DNA of 64,000 bases, taken from [Phialemoniopsis] sp. UDSM-2020 (Eukaryota; Ascomycota; Sordariomycetes; Thyridiales; Thyridiaceae). Under the pieces are notes generated by a model. It was not told the DNA's origin and did not search any database. It was given only the letters and a program-made list of their open reading frames with translations. The position numbers and the translations under genes were made by a program. The stretch spans positions 1,302,001-1,366,000 of the forward strand of contig JAEILZ010000003.1 in the NCBI GenBank assembly GCA_018873225.1, read 5' to 3'. Within the stretch, counting starts at the first letter, position 1, and each line of letters starts with the position of its first letter. Positions 46,201 through 58,799 of this stretch are shown one piece after another.

Positions 46201-49200
46201 ATCAAGACAATGTCTCACTCATGTTCAGACATGCTGCCACGTCAATGCCTCGTGGATTGCAGCAGAGGTCAGCAGCTGGTTGTTCTTCTTACCAGCCACA
46301 CCTGGACTTGTTGCTCGTTTACAGGGGTGAATCTTGGAGATAACAACGAGTTAGACCCTGACTGATGGGGGTTCGTCGTTGTCCTCGCACCCCTGAAGCT
46401 ACCCTTGACCGCTTCTCAAGCTTGACCGCTAGTCTTTGGGACTGCTTGATGATCCGCCTTGTACACATGCATCACAAAGCTGCTTTGCGTCTTGTGGGCT
46501 TCAACATTGGAAACTAATGGGTTTGCAGACCAGAATATGGCCTGAGTGTGTTGGAAACTAGAGATCAACAAACGGTCTAGACCTTCTGTCGCGGAGCCTT
46601 ACAGAAGATCTAGCCATACTAGGCGGTCCCACTGGAGCGGACTGAGAGAGTTGGTGCCCAAACCGCCACTGGAGCATTTACACTGGGCTCACGAAACCTG
46701 TTGATCTTTTCCATCTGCTGCCTTTCCGAACAACGAGTGTCTGGATGTTCGAGCTCAATGAGCTCAAGTGGCTGGAGCAAGCATGCTGTTCCCGGACTGT
46801 GGAGACCTGGCAAACTCTGATCGGTGCTTGCCCCGAAGTACTTTGTTACGATGCAACAAGTTGCCTGAAGTTCACGGAGGAAGTACCTGTTCTGCTTCCT
46901 TGATCTCTCAACACCCAAAAGCGGATCGCATGACCGAAAATGGCGAGCAACTCGCCACGATTTAGCTACCGTAGGCGCCAGCACAGAGCCGAAACATTAC
47001 CCGCCTCAAGTTGGATCAGAGAACTCTGCTGGTCGATCGACGGAAACACGAGTGAGTCCCATAACGGCCGTGACAAGGAGCCTGGCACTATCAACCAAGG
47101 CGCTGGAATGTGTCCGGGCGTCACAGCGAGCAGCAGCAAGGGAAAACTCCCGGTACCTACCTAGTGAAGTCTAAATGCGGTATCAGCAGAAACCATCCTG
47201 CCATCCTAACCCACCAGAGGATGGTGGGTCGCATCAATTACAGAGGATCCCAATCCTTGTCCATGCCCACATCCTCCTTCCCCTGCAGGTCAAGGGTCAA
47301 CCCCCTGGACTCTGCGTGTGCCTGGGATTTCCGGTTGAAGAGACATGGTTGAGGAAGAGAGTCTCCACCCCGGGTTCCCGGCTTGCCCCTGTCGCTGAGG
47401 AGAAACCTGGCCACGGTCGCGTCGACTCTTTTGGGTCACCTTGATCAGCCTCGCGCGGACAGGTTTCGATCAATGCCATGAATCCCTGCAGCCCCGTGCC
47501 CACCTGCCGGTGAGTTTCATTGGCATGGGTCCTGCACTTCCCGTTTTGGACAGCAAGCAGAGAGCTCCAGTAGCTTAATGCTGTTGGTCAATGTCTCACT
47601 CGCCATGGTGCTGGAGGGCGATTGAGTCAGGTAGGGTGCTTAGCTCTGGTTCAGGGGGTGCGGGCCAGCCCAGAGGGAAGCCCATTCTTTACCGCGATGG
47701 CACGCACACCAGCGTCTCTTGTCAGCGACCAGATGGGCGAGTGGGAACGGCCCGCGGAGGGACGGAATTGCCATGGCGGAGGCGAAACAGGAAAGGTGCC
47801 GGCCGCCGTAGGACTGCCCATTGCCAGCATGGACGCGGGCTCGCCTCTCCCAGCGGTGGAGCTCTCAGGAGCTGCACTACGGTACCGGTAGCTCTCCCCG
47901 GGAGGGTAGCTCTTACAGAAGGACGGTGCTGATCTCTGCTTCTTTCGTCTTTTGCTTCTTTTTCATTTTCCTTCTTGCCCCCCAAACTTGCTCGGTGCCC
48001 GAGCAATAGGTGCAAGTAGCTACGTACATGCAACAAGCAAGTACCGAAGGAGGAGCACAGACAGAAGGTTGCGGATGTTGCGTATTCGGATTGTGTGCTA
48101 ACGATTAGAAATCTTCATTTCGTGCTGCCCCATCTCCATCTCGATCCCTCTCTTTTGTCCAAGCTCCAAGCTCCATTGGCCGCAGTTCCTCCCCAATTGC
48201 GGAGATAGCTCTCGCGCAGGGAAAAGAGAACAAGCGCGACTGTTTCGCGCGCGGCGCGCCTGTCATCTTCCCTGGTCCCTCAAGGGTGTCATTTGAACGG
48301 GACTGGACAAACAAGTCCAATACGGCACCGGAGATGAGGTCATGTACTTGCACCAGCAAAAGGCTAAAAGCTTACGAGGTCGACAGCTTTAGCTCCGGAG
48401 CTCTCTGTAATTACATGCGGGGGCCCAGGGGTTGTCTTGGTTTGTGATGGCGCTCCGTAAGGCTCTGCCAAGGCTTCCAATTCCCCTAAAAAAAGAGCTT
48501 CTCTTCGATGTTCGTAATCTTTTGCTCGGTTTGGACGGATGTGCATACGAGGAGGGAGCTTGGTAATAAGGTAATTCCAATTTCTCCCCTTCCTTTTTCC
48601 CACTTTCTGCAGCAAGCAGCGAATCCCGATATGCTTAATTACGTGATGGGTATACTCCGTAATGTCGAGGAGAGAGATCCCTTTAATTTGGTAGAAGCAA
48701 TTCCGGCATGACCGGCGGTCGGGTACATACGTGCCTCTTTTGCGATTCCCACTCCCAAACCACTCTGGAAATGAATACTGGGTCTTGCAATCTTTCTTTT
48801 CCCTTACGGAAAAGAGCATTGCGTTTCCAAAGATTGTGTGTAGATGTATCAATGTATCATTTGTCTGAAAACGGCGTTTATGTACGACGTGCATGTTCAG
48901 TGCGTGCGTGCGGGAAAAGAGGGTGAGCCAGAGGACGCGCAAGTCTGGTTTGATAATGCTTGATGGATGCTACCTACCCAGTTTCTACCCACCTAAGGTA
49001 GATAGCCTGCATTTGATCTTTACCTCCCCCTTGAACAGCAGCTGCCGGCAGTCCAGGATTGTGTGATGGTCCTGGCCGCCCCCCGTCCCTCCCCGGTCTC
49101 GAGCACGGACGGTGGGCGCGTGCCGTTTGGTGTTTGGTGTTGCAGTCGCGCGTTTATGCCCCATGCGTTGTGTGTTGTTTTGCCCTTGCAGAGCGGCGCG

Positions 49201-50468
49201 TTTGGGTGGACGGGGGGGTGGTGGTTGATGAAGAGTCGGGGGGAGGCAGGCAGGGGTGGTGGGCGCTCTCGAAGCCAGGGCTGGTTCTCTGGGCGCGCGT
49301 TCGGGGAAGCAGGACGTGCAGACATGATGATAGTGTGAGGCTTTTCGAGGTAGGTCTCTTGCTAATGCATGTAGAGTGTTTATCTTGCTGCTAAGAAAAG
49401 AATTGTGGTGCATGTGGTAGATAAGCAAGTGGCGAGAGAGATCTCATGCAAGGCGAGCAAGGTGAGGCGAGGTGAGGCAACGTCCGGCCACACACAATCG
49501 CCAACAGCGACCACCCAACATTGGCGTCTCGCATGTCGGTGTTCACATCAGGAATATCGGTCAATTAGAAGGGTGGCGAAAGGAAGGGCTGGTGACCGCA
49601 TGCCATTGGCCAAACGAGGCTCTCCGAGTTTCTCATCAATACTGGGCGAGAAGGTTTGGGTTGTGGCGAGGCTGTAATATTTATGTATGCAACCTGCAGT
49701 GCAGCGGCGATCAATTTGTGAACTTGCATCTCGTGATGCCATCTTTCATGGAAGGCCCGAACTGTAGACAGAAGCGAGCGTAATCAATGTCATCGAAGCC
49801 TTTGTTTACGAGTATGTTACCACGGGGCTGTCAGAAACGACTTGGTCCCAATTGGCAAGCACACTAAGCCCTGTGAGCTAGTTCGCAGCCTCGGATTCAC
49901 GATGGCTTCGATGTAATCCTTGATACTTGGCCAGAACCCGAAGGGATGACGGGACCTTCGTACTACTTGCTTGTACGTACGGTGAGAAAGGGGGCAAAAT
50001 GGTCTCCTGGCTTGAACACGAAATGATATACAAATATCTGATGTAAGTAGAAGATGAATTGTGTTCCCTGAACGTCTCATTTTGTCTCTTAATTAAATAT
50101 TGAAACACCCGATCAAAGAAATCATCATAATGGAAAGATGTCCATAAGAATAAAACCCCTAAACACAGAAATGGAAAATGGTATATTTTGTCTGACCTGA
50201 AAGCCTTCTCGCGCTGCAAAGATGCCTCGATATACACTTCGCAAACATCTTATGAGATCCAACGTAATGAAATCATAGAAAACGCTATATCCAACCCTAT
50301 GACATTAGAAAACTTCGAAGAGACAAGAAGAACAAAGATAGTTTAGTTGCATCCATCCGTTGCGCTTTTTCGTCTTACACTATGCCATGACATGCCGTGT
50401 CGTAGTCGTTTCAGTCGTGATGTAATCCAAAAAAGAAGTTATCGCATTATACATCCTCATCGACTTCA
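37248..50468. other. 13.2 kb gene-free region upstream of the DUF8032-like gene
   Basis: I could not support any protein gene on either strand. Open frames reach at most about 190 codons, lack domain motifs and lack coherent splice joins. Local features: a GCGCGCGCGCGC run at 37726-37737, homopolymer C/G and A runs between 37500 and 38900, a GTAGGTCAGGTAGG word at 37980-37993, and a TACTCCGTA word at 48653-48661. The base composition is mixed rather than strongly AT-rich, so there is no obvious RIP-mutated transposon. It may hold long regulatory DNA, a long spliced leader or non-coding RNAs. Confidence 0.45.
37980..37993. repeat. GTAGGTCAGGTAGG word, copy 1
   Basis: An identical 14-base word occurs at 59376-59389 on the same strand. 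Both lie roughly 0.6-0.75 kb upstream of a minus-strand start codon (37247 and 58799) inside longer GGTA-rich runs. Confidence 0.5.
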
Positions 50469-53400
50469 TCAAGCATCAGCGGGGACGAGCTCCCTTTCAC
50501 GCTCGCGATCTCGGTCACGGTGGGACCTGTGATGGTGGCCGCCGCTGTGATACTCGAGCGAGCGCGGAGCCTCATCTTCTTCGTCAGAGTAGCGATGGCG
50601 TCTGTGGCGGTCCCGGTCGCGATCCTTGTCCTTCTCCCTGTCCCGATCCCGATCCCGATCACGCTCTCTGTCCCGGTCGCGTTCACGTTCACGTTCACGA
50701 TCGTGGCCACGGTCACGCTCACGGTCCTTGTCCTTGTCCTTGTCCTTTTCTCGATCACGGTCGCGTACATCATCATCATCGTCTCTGTCCCGACGATGCC
50801 GGTGTGACCTGCCCTCCCCGCGGTCCTTTTTACGGTCTTCATGTTCCTGCAGTCTCATCTCTGTAAAATTGGGTTGTCAGCTCGTCTTCGTTTCCACAGA
50901 TTCTGCCAAGGAGGTCGACTAGAACTCGAGAACAAATGAGAGGAACCAGAAAGAAGAGCCGAGGGAAGCGGAGGCATGGCATGGCCATGCAAGCAGGTGC
51001 AGAGAGGAAAAGTAGGAGACGGTCGAATAGGGTCGGAGATGGCGGAATGGGCGAAGTGGGCGCCAGTCACGAGGGCAACGAAGCACAAGGGACACGGTCG
51101 CATGGGCGTGGGCGAAGAGGCACAAAAGAAGGGGCAGGATCAGGGGAACGGAGAAAAGCGCAACCCACCTCTAATTTGATTTGTCGCGGTCGTGTAGGCC
51201 TGGATCTCCTCCTTGCTCAAGACGCGGAGTACGATGACAAAGTCGTCGCGCACCTCGAATCGCTCTTTACCAATCGTCAAAGCCTCGGGGTTGACCAGCT
51301 TCCTGCTGATCTTGGTCCACCGGGCACCGGCCGGAACGTCGGCCTTGCTCTTGTCGTCCTTGTGAGGCGCAACACCTTCGCGGATGGGGTTTGCCTCTTC
51401 GGGGAAAGGGACCGATCTTGGAGCTTTGAGAATACCCTTAATTGGTTTCCTCTCGTCAGAATCTCGAGGTGGTGACACGACACGAACTTGCTTTTCCTCT
51501 GGAGCGGCGATGGCAAGCTCTCGCCCTCGCGGATCATCCTCAGGTGGAACGATGACGAGGTCCGAATTCTGCGAGCCTCGCTTTGTGGGCGAGACTGGCG
51601 CTCTTCCTTCGCTGTCAGGAGAGGGAGATTTGCCGACAGCTCTGTCCGAAACTCTCTTGGAAGTCTTGGAACCCTTGGTAGTCGACTCCTCCATAGCTGC
51701 TAGTTGTGCCTTGATCTCCATGAGGCCAGCCGTATCGTTCGGCCGGAATGCATCAGACGCGCGCTTTCGGCGGATGCGCGTCCTTGGCTTGCCTTCTTCT
51801 GATGACGAAGAGCCTCTACCATCGACAGGCTCCCCTGTCAGACGAGCCTCGGCGTCGCGCCTGCTGCGTTCACGCTCGCGGACATCAAGATCATCTTCCT
51901 CGGGTGAGTCTCTGCTGGGTCTCGACCTTGGCGGTTCAACAATTTCAAGCTCTGGCCTGTCGACGTCGTCAGCCTCTCTACGGCGAGGCCTATGGCGCTC
52001 TTTCTCTCTGTAAGCACCGGCCTCAAGCTCATCAGAGTCCCGGCGACGATCGCCGTCAGCCTCTTTGCGGCGGCGAGATGGTTCTTTGGTATCCTTTTCG
52101 TCCTTTCCGGGTTTCTCATCTTTGTCGTCTTTGTCCTTTGCACCTGCCCCAAGGCCAATGGCAGTCGCAGCGATGCCCAAGCCGGTCGCGACTTTATCCC
52201 TGAGGCGCTTAGAGTCGTGCTCATCATCCTCGGGGCGTGCCGCTTCCTTGTCTGCTTTCCGGTCGCGGGCCTCTTTGCTCCCTTTGTCGACTTCTTTGGG
52301 AGGTCGAATCTCGTCCACCACAATACGGTCATCCCGAGGAGGCTCCAGGTCTTCATCGGATCTGCGCTTGTGATCCCGAGACTCGTAAGTACGACGAGAT
52401 TCCCGAGAATCCCGTTTCGATCGGCGATCGTCGTACTCGCGGTACTCCGGGTCTCGTCGGGGCGCATCATGCCCACTGCCCTCAATCCTGAGGCCGAAAC
52501 CGCGCGATCCGACTTGGTCAGAAGTGGGATGGTACCGTCCGTGGCCGTCTTGGCTGGGGTTGGGGTAATATTCCGAGCGGCGATCACGGAGCTCACGCTG
52601 AACCAGCTCATCTTCTCGAGTGCGGTAGTACTCGTCGTGGTGGGAAGATCTTGGCTGGGTTTCCTGGTACATGGAGCTAGGCCGCTGGCGAGATGAGCTT
52701 CTCCTCTCTCGGGTCGAGCTCTCTGGAAGTTCAAGCGTGCTTGAACGGCCACCCCGATTATCAGCGAGGGGTGCAGCTGGCACTACTGGTGGAACGACAG
52801 GCATTCGGACTTCCGGGGCGTCATATATCCCGGCAGCTGCGTCCCTGTTAAACTTTTCGAGGCCACGGCTGGTGGGCGGGGGACCTCTGCGCCCAGACTC
52901 GTACGTCCGAGGCAAGTCGCTCGAGACACTGACTGTGGGCCGGTGATACTCTCGGTCAAAGCTCTCCCGCCGTCTTCGTGGAGGCCGGTCATTGTCCAAG
53001 TCGTAGCGAGCCAGGTCGCTCGGTTTAGTATACTCATAGCCTTCCGCGCCATACGCAACAGAGCTGGCACTGTGGCGGGCTGGAGGCTGTGCGTACTTGG
53101 TCTCACTGAGACGGTGGCTGCGGTGTGGAAGTCGGACATCTTGACGTTCTCTCAGCCTCGCTAGCTCGTCATTATCGAGCGTCGCACTGTAAGGCGTGTG
53201 ATCATGACCACTGTACGAATTCCGGTTGTGGCTCCGCGAGGCCATCGACGATGCCGGTTGGGTGACCTTGTAATACTGGCTCTCTTCACTCGAGCGGTAG
53301 GGATCACGAGTAGGGGAGCGGGCGGCCCTGTCCGTGCCTGCATCGTTCGTCATGACGATGATGGGTCTCTTATGGGCCGAGTCCATTGTCGAGGAGCGCC

Positions 53401-53668
53401 GAGATCGACTGACCTCTCTCACACTGGAACTGCGGTTGATAGGGTCTGTTCTGACGGTGTACTTTGTCGTCGTCGTAGGCACCTGGACCGAGGGTCGGTG
53501 ACTGGTCGAGTGACCGCGGCTGGTCGACTCATGGCGGGACGTTGGCATAACGTGGATATCACCACCGTACATGGAGCTGTAGCCTACGCTGGCAGGTACT
53601 GTAGCGCGTGCCGGGTTTGTAAGCGGCGGTGATCGCCGTCCAGCGGTATAATACGGGTATCGGTCCAT
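50469..53668 (-). CDS. Highly charged DUF8035-like protein
   Basis: Two exons, 53668-51169 and 50860-50469, are joined across a 308-nt intron (GTGGGT...TTTACAG, with a GCTGAC branch), giving 963 residues. The first 500 residues are Ser/Arg/Tyr/Pro-rich and disordered, with many RxS-type phosphorylation contexts. A glycine-alanine patch (KVATGLGIAATAIGLGAG) interrupts a Lys/Glu/Asp-rich region. The conserved block at about 780-833 (ARWTKISRKLVNPEALTIG, then ERFEVRDDFVIVLRVLSKEE) is what I know as DUF8035 in fungal proteins. The second exon is almost entirely Arg, Asp, Glu, Lys and His in alternating RD/RE/KD dipeptides, resembling mixed-charge domains of nuclear-speckle and RNA-processing proteins. 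A nuclear, condensate-prone role is inferred from composition only. The start at 53668 opens with MDRYPYYTAGRR. The unusually long intron could hide an additional small exon. Confidence 0.85.
50587..50763. repeat. Coding repeat of Arg/Asp/Glu/Lys dipeptides
   Basis: On the minus strand, 6- and 12-nt units of the type GATCGGGATCGG and GACAAGGACAAG repeat with substitutions, encoding DRDRERDR and DKDKDK runs. It is a likely site of length polymorphism. Confidence 0.75.
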
Positions 53669-56600
53669 GTTGGCGATCGAAGGGAGTGCCGACTGGAGCG
53701 AGGAGATTTAGTGTTGGTTTCAGCCCAAGAGAGCCTTGTCGCCAATGAGCGCGGGATCGGGCCTGACGGTATCAATGATGTCGTTGTCGTGTAATGCGCC
53801 CGGCCGGCGCCGGATGTGTAGTCGCAAGGAAGGAATATGACCGCAAGATACTGGTGCTTCGCAAGAGAGTGTGCACGTCGTTCCTGGGAAAGGTTTGAGC
53901 TGAGAAAGTCCTGGATTGAGTGGGTGGCCTTTTTCCTTTAAGGACCAGGCCAGGAGGACAGGGCGGAGGAGGGTCGGTTGGTGGGGTTTCTGACTGGGCT
54001 GTTATCCCGTTTCCCGTCTCTGGAGCTCGAGACCCTGTAATGCCTGCAGCAGGGTCAGACCTGACCTTACGACCCCTCTTTATTTCCTTGCAACAGACAG
54101 ACAGATGCACAGAAAGCCAAGCATGGACGACAGACGGGCTGTAAGCAACAAAGTTGGGGGTACATACCTGTCGGCCGCGCCAAATGGATGCAGCCTGCGT
54201 GCGAGTGCGTGCGTGCGTGCTACCCTCCTACGAATGCGCTGGCTGGCTGGCTAGAGAATGGGCAGACGATGAGGGGTCACGCAAGCCAGATATGCGGTAT
54301 GCGACCTATCCAGTCCTATGTATAAGGCTGCGAGTGGCGGAATGTCGGGATGTCCTGGAGTGCTTTAATCGGCCCTCACGTCTCAGCGGTGCGATACGAG
54401 CGAAGCTCAGTCCGATACACAGCGCGTTGTCAACGCGAGACTCTGTAACTGCTCACGGCGCACAAGCTCAGCGTGTTGGAACAGAAATGAACACCGCGAG
54501 GACAAGCACGCGAGAATTGATGAGGTCCCGGTGTGGTGCTGCACCGTCGGTCCAACGGTCAACCGGTACAAAGGTAAAGTCAATGGCCGGCCGAGTCCAG
54601 TCGTGGAAGCTGGGGTCACACAATAAAGCAACCCTGTAACCACAAGTCCGGGTACAGATATGATGATCGCCTTCTTTTTTTTCTGTTCGCGGGGTTTTGG
54701 GGGAATTCGCTTTTAGCCGTGCGTTCCGGACCAAAAGTGCACAAATGCAAATGTAAATGGTGGTGGCGACCAGGGTTCGTGGTCACAAGAGGCCCGATGT
54801 CACGACTCGATGCTCCGAGACGGGCCTGGTGTTGAGGGGTTGTCGACAGTCGACAATTGGGATAGCGAGCAACAGAGAAAGGGTGGTGCGCAGAGATCCA
54901 GTTCGGTTCGCTGGTGAGGCTCTGCAGGCCAGATAATATTCTGCAGCTGCTGCAGTCTGTGGCAGGGGTTGGAGGGAAGATCAAATGTTGCCCGCTTTCA
55001 GAGGCGGAGAGATGGATCAATGCAAGTCGGCAGCAAGCGGCGGCACAAGGGAATGGGATGATCGGACCAATTCAGGTTGTCAAGCCAAGGAGACTGATTG
55101 ACTGACACACACAACGACTGGGCACGACGCACGACGCACGACACATGCAGCACGCCAGTGATTAAAAAAAAAAAGCAGAAGAGACGGTGGCACACCAAAG
55201 CAAGCGCGTGCTGCGATGACGTCCCACCCACTTGGGCGCGACAAGCAAGCCCGCTCTACGTCCCTAAAGTACCCAGGGGACCGTTTTCCCTCCCTTGCTT
55301 CGTCTCGGGTGCTGGCGCTGGGCTTGTTGGGAACTCCCGCAACTCACTAGCAAGGACTTTAGTGTCCAGAGGGCCGCTTCGTACCGGGCCCCAAGGCTCC
55401 ACTGACTTACAAGACCCTTTCCTAAAACTTGCATACCTGGTGCGACATCCCCACGGGCGGGTCTTCCAGAAGCTGGGAAATTTTCCGTATCCAAACGCAA
55501 TGCGACTTTGACTTCCAGGGCAGCGAGGCAGAAGCGCAGGAAGAGAACCTGCTTTACAAGACCAGGCTTCGTAATGACTTTTTTTCGTCTAATCAGCCGA
55601 GGCGTATCTTTCGGGGCAGAGCCGTCTCGGGGTCCTGGTCCCGCGCGTTGGTTATGAGAATAGAAGCTTGTCGTCATAGGCCATTCGTCGCTAGTTTGAC
55701 AGCGGATGACATAGTTGCATTTCTTTCGCCACCCCGACCATAACGATGCCCGCTTCGTAAAAAATGCCAAAAGAGCTACACAAGTTGCATGAGCAACAGG
55801 TACTGCATATCTCGCGTCTACTCTCGCCCAGGGCCAAAGGCAGCCTGATTGGAAATCCCCAATTGACCTATTCGCTGTGGTGAACTACCCCTGGACCCTG
55901 TCTCTGCTGCTGCGATGTGGGCCAAATTCCATGGTCACACGCGGCGATCAGCAAGTTCTTGGGCTTCGACAACTCCACCGTCACGGTAGGAACAGACGAT
56001 GAACCGAAGGTGGTTACTAGGCGTAGAGTTGGGCTTGGATATTCCGACCCAACGGTGAATAGTCTACAAGACGACCAAAACAACTCGTAGAGGCCCAATC
56101 TAGGTTTACTCTAGTCAAATAGTCAGGGCCATCCTTGCAACGAGTCTGCTCCATTGAAGCCATCTAGTAAGACAGGCACGAGATACACTTGCGGGAATTG
56201 TTTCTCAAGAATTAGCCTTGCCCTTTTGGTGATGTTTAGTACCAAGCCTGGCCGACTCCCGTCTGTCGAGGCCAGAAGTTGAGTCCTTGTTTGGACATTG
56301 TTGACAGTTGGGTTGCTTCCTGGTCACGCCGTTGACCCGGTATCACAGGCAGCTGCTCCTACTGCACGGCTTTGATGCCCAATCTCCTCCAGAATAGATC
56401 AGCCCGTTGCATGAGATCCCACATCTCTGAGGCCGGTAGATGTCGGACGGTTGATGCATGCTGTGTACCGCCCTTGTTGCGATCTGCCGAAACGATAAAC
56501 CTGCGATATGCAAGCCACGACATGTCGTGGTGCTATGGCAAGCCAAGTGCCACAACAGGCGCCGCATAAGGGCGGATGAGTCTCCGACGCGGTCGTGCTC

Positions 56601-57189
56601 CGATCGAGGGGCCGCCCGCTAAATCCCTCGTGCCGTCCGACGCTTGCAACCCTCTACTCCTGCAGGCCTCGACGATCTTTGCGCATTCCGTATCTCGGTC
56701 GGCCGCGCCCGGGTGGCGCGTCCGGCACCATGGCACCATAACTATGGGGCCACGGATGAGGTACGGGGCCGGTGGGAGCCTCGGGATGCAGGTAACCCAA
56801 TGCCGCTCGCCTCGTTGCAACTGTTTGCGGGTCCGGAGATGCAAGTGCGGTGCAGCATAAGCTTATTAGAAAAGACAGAATACGAACGTGCCGGAAAGAG
56901 AAAGTACACTCGAGGACTGTTTGACAACATAGTCTCGAACTGCATTTTTCACTCCGACGGGTCGTTTATTGCCAGTCAAGACCATAAGGTGATCTGAGAT
57001 GTGATATGGGTTGATGTGTTCTCATAAGATCTGTAGACTGACCCGGTCGACCGACCCAGGCAATGCGTAGTAAACCAAGGTAACTCAAGGAGAATATCCT
57101 GATATCGTAAACACTTTCCAAAAAGATGTACAACCGTACTCCGTCAATGATGTCCGCCCCTCGCTCCGCCCTGCTCTCCGACGTGCCAG
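53669..57189. promoter_or_regulatory. Promoter of the DUF8035-like gene and 3' end of the bleomycin-hydrolase gene
   Basis: 3.5 kb without a supportable gene. It contains simple repeats of GCGTG at about 54195-54223 and of GGCT at about 54239-54254. The longest frame (55770-55264, minus) has no features. Confidence 0.4.
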
Positions 57190-58799
57190 CTAAGCAAGTG
57201 ACCCCATCGGATCCCACAGCGGGAGCACGACCGGATCCTTCTTCAGCACGTCCTTCACCTCCTTGGACAGGAACGCCGGGTCGACGACAGCCTGGTACAC
57301 AAACTCGTCCATCCAAGCGTCGCTCATGACGAACCAGCCCTTCTCCCCCGCCGCCTCGCCCCAGCTGTTCTGCACGCGCCACCGGACGGGCTTCCCGGAC
57401 TTCTCGTCGACGTGCACCGCCGTGAGCACCATGGCGTGCGTCATGGCGCTCTCGCCCGTGCGCACGCGCGCCGCCTTGTCCATGCCCAGCATGCCCACCC
57501 CGAGCCCCAATTCGTAATCGATCAAGTCGAGGTCCATGACGCCCGGGCCACTAGCACTAAACTTGCCGACGTCGCTGCCGAAGAAGACGGGCATGCCGGC
57601 CTTCAGCATGGCGACGCAGGCCGCCTTGAGCGCGTCCATCCCTACATTGATGTAGGTGATGCCGCGCCCGCCGACGATGTTGCCCAGGCGGTCGACCGTC
57701 ATGAGCGACAGGGCCGGGTGGCGCGGGTCGTTGACGAGCGAGACCATGCGCGAGACGACGGCGCTGCTGATGCGGAACCCGGGGCTGTAGATGTCCTTTG
57801 CAAAGTTGAGTGGGGTGGCGCGCACCTCCTTAGCGCTTCCCTTCTTGTCGACAAAGGTCCAGGTGAACTCGTCCGTGGGCGACGGAGGGGGTCCGAGTGT
57901 TAGAGTCAGGATGGTGTGAATCTCGTGCATCATTTTGGACTTGGCCTGGTGGAGCTTGTCCGACGTGGTTGAGGATTTTGCCAGGAGGTCCCGCAGTTGC
58001 AGGGCATACTCTCGAAGCTTCGTGAAGATAATGGCGTTAAGTGTGCCAGACGACATGGCGTTGAAGCTGTCCGGGTAGATGCTCTGCGGCACCAGACCGT
58101 ACTTCTCGACCAGGTTATAGACCATGTCCCATTGGCCACCATCGCTCAGGGGCTCTCCTAGAAGCCTTTGCACAAGACGAGAGTCGAGATCTTGGTCTGC
58201 GGTCGAGATGATCTGCTCGAGGAACCAGTTGGACTTCTCCAGCTTGTCCCAGAAGAATAGGTATGCCTGCGATAGTTCGAATGCCTCGAGGTTGTACTTT
58301 TGCATCAAAGCCACCCGGAAGACGTTCGTCGACGCAAATATCCAGCACCGGCCGCTGCTACGCTGGTTGGTGATGGGACCGCCCTCAAAGGGGATCTTGA
58401 CATTGAAGACATGCTGATCGGCGATCTGGGTGGCGCGAGACAACAGCAGTTCCTTGGGGTTGTTCGCGCTCAGGGCAGCTAGGGCCAGTCTTTGATCTGA
58501 TGTCAGTAAATGCATCGATATTCAGTCACCAAGTCTTAGTTTGTGTACCTGTTCTTTGGGTCTTCCAGCAGACGCTTCTGCCAGGCGCCCATCTGTGAGA
58601 CAGAGATATCCTCCGGTGCCCGCGACTTGAGGGCACTGGCGGCCTTCTCGTCGATCTGATCAGACTTTTGTGCCTTGACGTAGACGTACCCCTCGTCACT
58701 TCTCTCCGATGGCTGCAACTGCATGGCACGCAGGCGCTCGACAACTGCCTTCTCGTGCACCGCTGTCTCCGGCGCGACTTTAGAACCGTTGGCTCCCAT
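57190..58799 (-). CDS. LAP3: Bleomycin hydrolase-type cysteine aminopeptidase (peptidase C1B)
   Basis: Two exons, 58799-58549 and 58489-57190, are joined across a 59-nt intron (GTACAC...CAAAG with a TACTGAC branch), giving 516 residues. The papain-type catalytic set is complete: the oxyanion Gln and C132 in NQRSSGRCW, H435 in AMTHAMVL and N458 in RVQNSWGE. The C-terminus ends LPLWDPMGSLA, close to the C-terminal arm of yeast Lap3/Blh1 that reaches the active site and limits cleavage to aminopeptidase action. These homohexameric cytosolic enzymes trim peptides, deamidate bleomycin and hydrolyse homocysteine thiolactone. The N-terminus MGANGSK fits an N-myristoylation signal (Gly2, Ser6), unusual for this family, and is followed by a roughly 75-residue extension before the conserved part. 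The next gene upstream on the same strand is hex1. The family identification is very secure; the myristoylation is a prediction from motif only. Confidence 0.93.

Noticed and set aside
45865..46365. 166-codon plus-strand frame in the gene-free region
   Set aside because: No domain or coherent hydrophobic pattern. Overlapping frames of similar length exist on both strands.
39241..47160. Many GTACCT/AGGTAC words in the gene-free region
   Set aside because: The count I could make is within what six-base words would give by chance on two strands, so no enrichment is claimed.
48364..48942. 192-codon minus-strand frame in the 13 kb gene-free region
   Set aside because: The composition looks random, with no domain and no matching splice sites.
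50520..50807. Hydrophobic plus-strand frame opposite the RD-repeat exon
   Set aside because: It is an antisense shadow of the Arg/Asp repeats giving Val/Pro/Leu runs, not a membrane protein.
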